Assembly (NCBI GenBank): GCA_004556565.1
Contig: SFGN01000114.1
Coordinates: 1-6,317 of the forward strand
Source: Lachnospiraceae bacterium
GTDB taxonomy: Bacteria > Bacillota_A > Clostridia > Lachnospirales > Lachnospiraceae
Length of the DNA: 6,317 nucleotides
Reading direction: 5' to 3'
How positions within the stretch are numbered: the first letter of the stretch is position 1; every line of letters starts with the position of its first letter. Below, piece after piece: positions 6,040 through 6,317 of the stretch. A program made the position numbers and the translations under genes. A model generated the notes under the pieces. The model made no database searches. It was given only the letters and a program-made list of their open reading frames with translations, and had not been told where the DNA came from.

Positions 6040-6192
6040 ACAGAAGATTTGAATTTCCTGCTGATCTTTTTCATTGAGTTCTTCAAATCCGCGCGCAAAC
6101 ACAACCTGTTTAGATTAAAAAGATTCCTGATTAAGAAGATAGTCTGCTGAAACATGATAAAGTTGGCAAAATTTCTGAATTTCTTCTGCGGT
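6040..6192 (-). pseudogene. Remnant of an XRE-family repressor, with internal stop
   Basis: On the minus strand the frame reads TAEEIQKFCQLYHVSADYLLN, the typical end of an XRE/Cro helix-turn-helix domain (compare the common 'HVSxDYLL' ending). After ES-F comes TAA (6115-6117), and the same frame continues SKQVVFARGFEELNEKDQQEIQ, a linker and C-terminal helix commonly seen after this domain. So one in-frame stop divides what was a continuous protein. The 5' part, holding most of the DNA-binding helices, is replaced at about 6190 by the insertion-sequence end. Sense is lost beyond about 6040, at the toxin's 3' end. It is too degraded to function. The call rests on recognising the sequence style, without alignment. 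Confidence 0.6.
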
Positions 6193-6225
6193 AGTGTAAA
6201 AAAGTTTGTGTTTCTGGTAAAAATG

Positions 6226-6275
6226 ACTCCTTTTTGGTAAGAATTCAGATATGACAATTCTTATCGAAAAGGAGT
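6226..6275 (+). promoter_or_regulatory. Hairpin masking the ribosome binding site of the IS transposase
   Basis: Arms 6226-6245 and 6256-6275 pair over all 20 bases in plus-strand RNA: 18 Watson-Crick pairs and two G-U pairs (6235-6266 and 6237-6264), with a 10-base loop. The right arm contains the ribosome binding site AAGGAG (6269-6274). Any transcript entering from outside would fold and hide this site, the known way insertion sequences avoid accidental transposase expression. The regulatory role is inferred. Confidence 0.7.
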
Positions 6276-6281
6276 ATTTTT

Positions 6282-6317
6282 ATGGCAGTTGCAAAGGAAC
6301 AAATTCGACAGATTATC
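6282..6317 (+). CDS. Start of an insertion-sequence transposase, probably IS256 family (partial)
   Basis: ATG 6282 follows AAGGAG by seven bases and opens MAVAKEQIRQII, twelve codons before the window ends. This opening resembles IS256-family (mutator-type DDE) transposases of Lachnospiraceae, which begin with a short basic segment and then continue with a helix. The upstream hairpin and terminal-repeat-like sequence agree. With twelve residues the family is a recognition call rather than a demonstrated match; no catalytic residue is in view. Confidence 0.5.
   Translation, partial: MAVAKEQIRQII

Larger units (their letters stand above)
6190..6317 (+). mobile_element. Left end of an IS256-like insertion sequence (partial, runs off the window)
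   Basis: Repressor coding sense stops at about 6190, where GGTAGTGTAAAAAAG begins; that string resembles IS256-family terminal repeats from Firmicutes. A hairpin leader and a transposase-like start codon follow. The boundary is approximate, and the right end, needed to prove the terminal inverted repeat, lies outside the window. Confidence 0.5.

Noticed and set aside
5874..6257. A 127-residue minus-strand frame over the toxin end and insertion sequence
   Set aside because: It has no ribosome binding site or recognisable motif, it crosses the insertion-sequence boundary, and a neighbouring frame carries the repressor-like sense instead.

Overview
The window looks like accessory DNA from a low-GC gut Firmicute, probably a Clostridia/Lachnospiraceae-type genome. 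That placement rests on AT-rich flanks, strong GGAGG-type ribosome binding sites and protein families that I associate with that group. No housekeeping gene is present. It reads as a layered pile-up of mobile DNA and broken genes.

Layout, left to right. (1) Bases 1-1539 hold the last codons of an upstream gene (ATGA overlap) and the first half of a SNF2-type helicase, the kind often found in defence islands. The helicase has one frameshift and is cut off by an insertion. (2) About 1540-4893 is a roughly 3.35 kb transposon of the rve/AAA type (Mu/Tn7/Tn5053-like logic), richer in GC than its flanks. All its genes read on the minus strand: a zinc-ribbon protein (DUF6431-like), a DD(35)E transposase, a TniB/ExeA-like AAA ATPase and a 105-residue protein of unknown function. 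Its ends begin TGTC; the left end carries three spaced TGTC repeats and the right end one. The transposase reading frame is broken in two places, so this copy is probably immobile unless helped in trans or unless the breaks are sequencing errors. (3) 4903-5298 is the C-terminal part of a tyrosine recombinase. (4) 5321-6038 is an apparently intact RelB/DinJ-RelE/ParE toxin-antitoxin pair behind a near-consensus promoter. (5) About 6040-6192 (minus strand) is the decayed tail of an XRE-type repressor. (6) From about 6190 to the window end is the start of what looks like an IS256-family insertion sequence, with a long hairpin hiding the transposase ribosome binding site.

How it fits together. 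The transposon cargo is only its own mobility machinery: the AAA ATPase should choose target DNA and activate the DDE transposase, which binds the terminal repeats. The zinc-ribbon protein and the small coupled protein are the unexplained components. The two flanks of the transposon come from different genes (helicase left, recombinase right) and show no target duplication, so the locus was rearranged after or during insertion. The toxin-antitoxin pair is the only flanking module that looks complete and expressible. I see no RNA gene, CRISPR array or origin.
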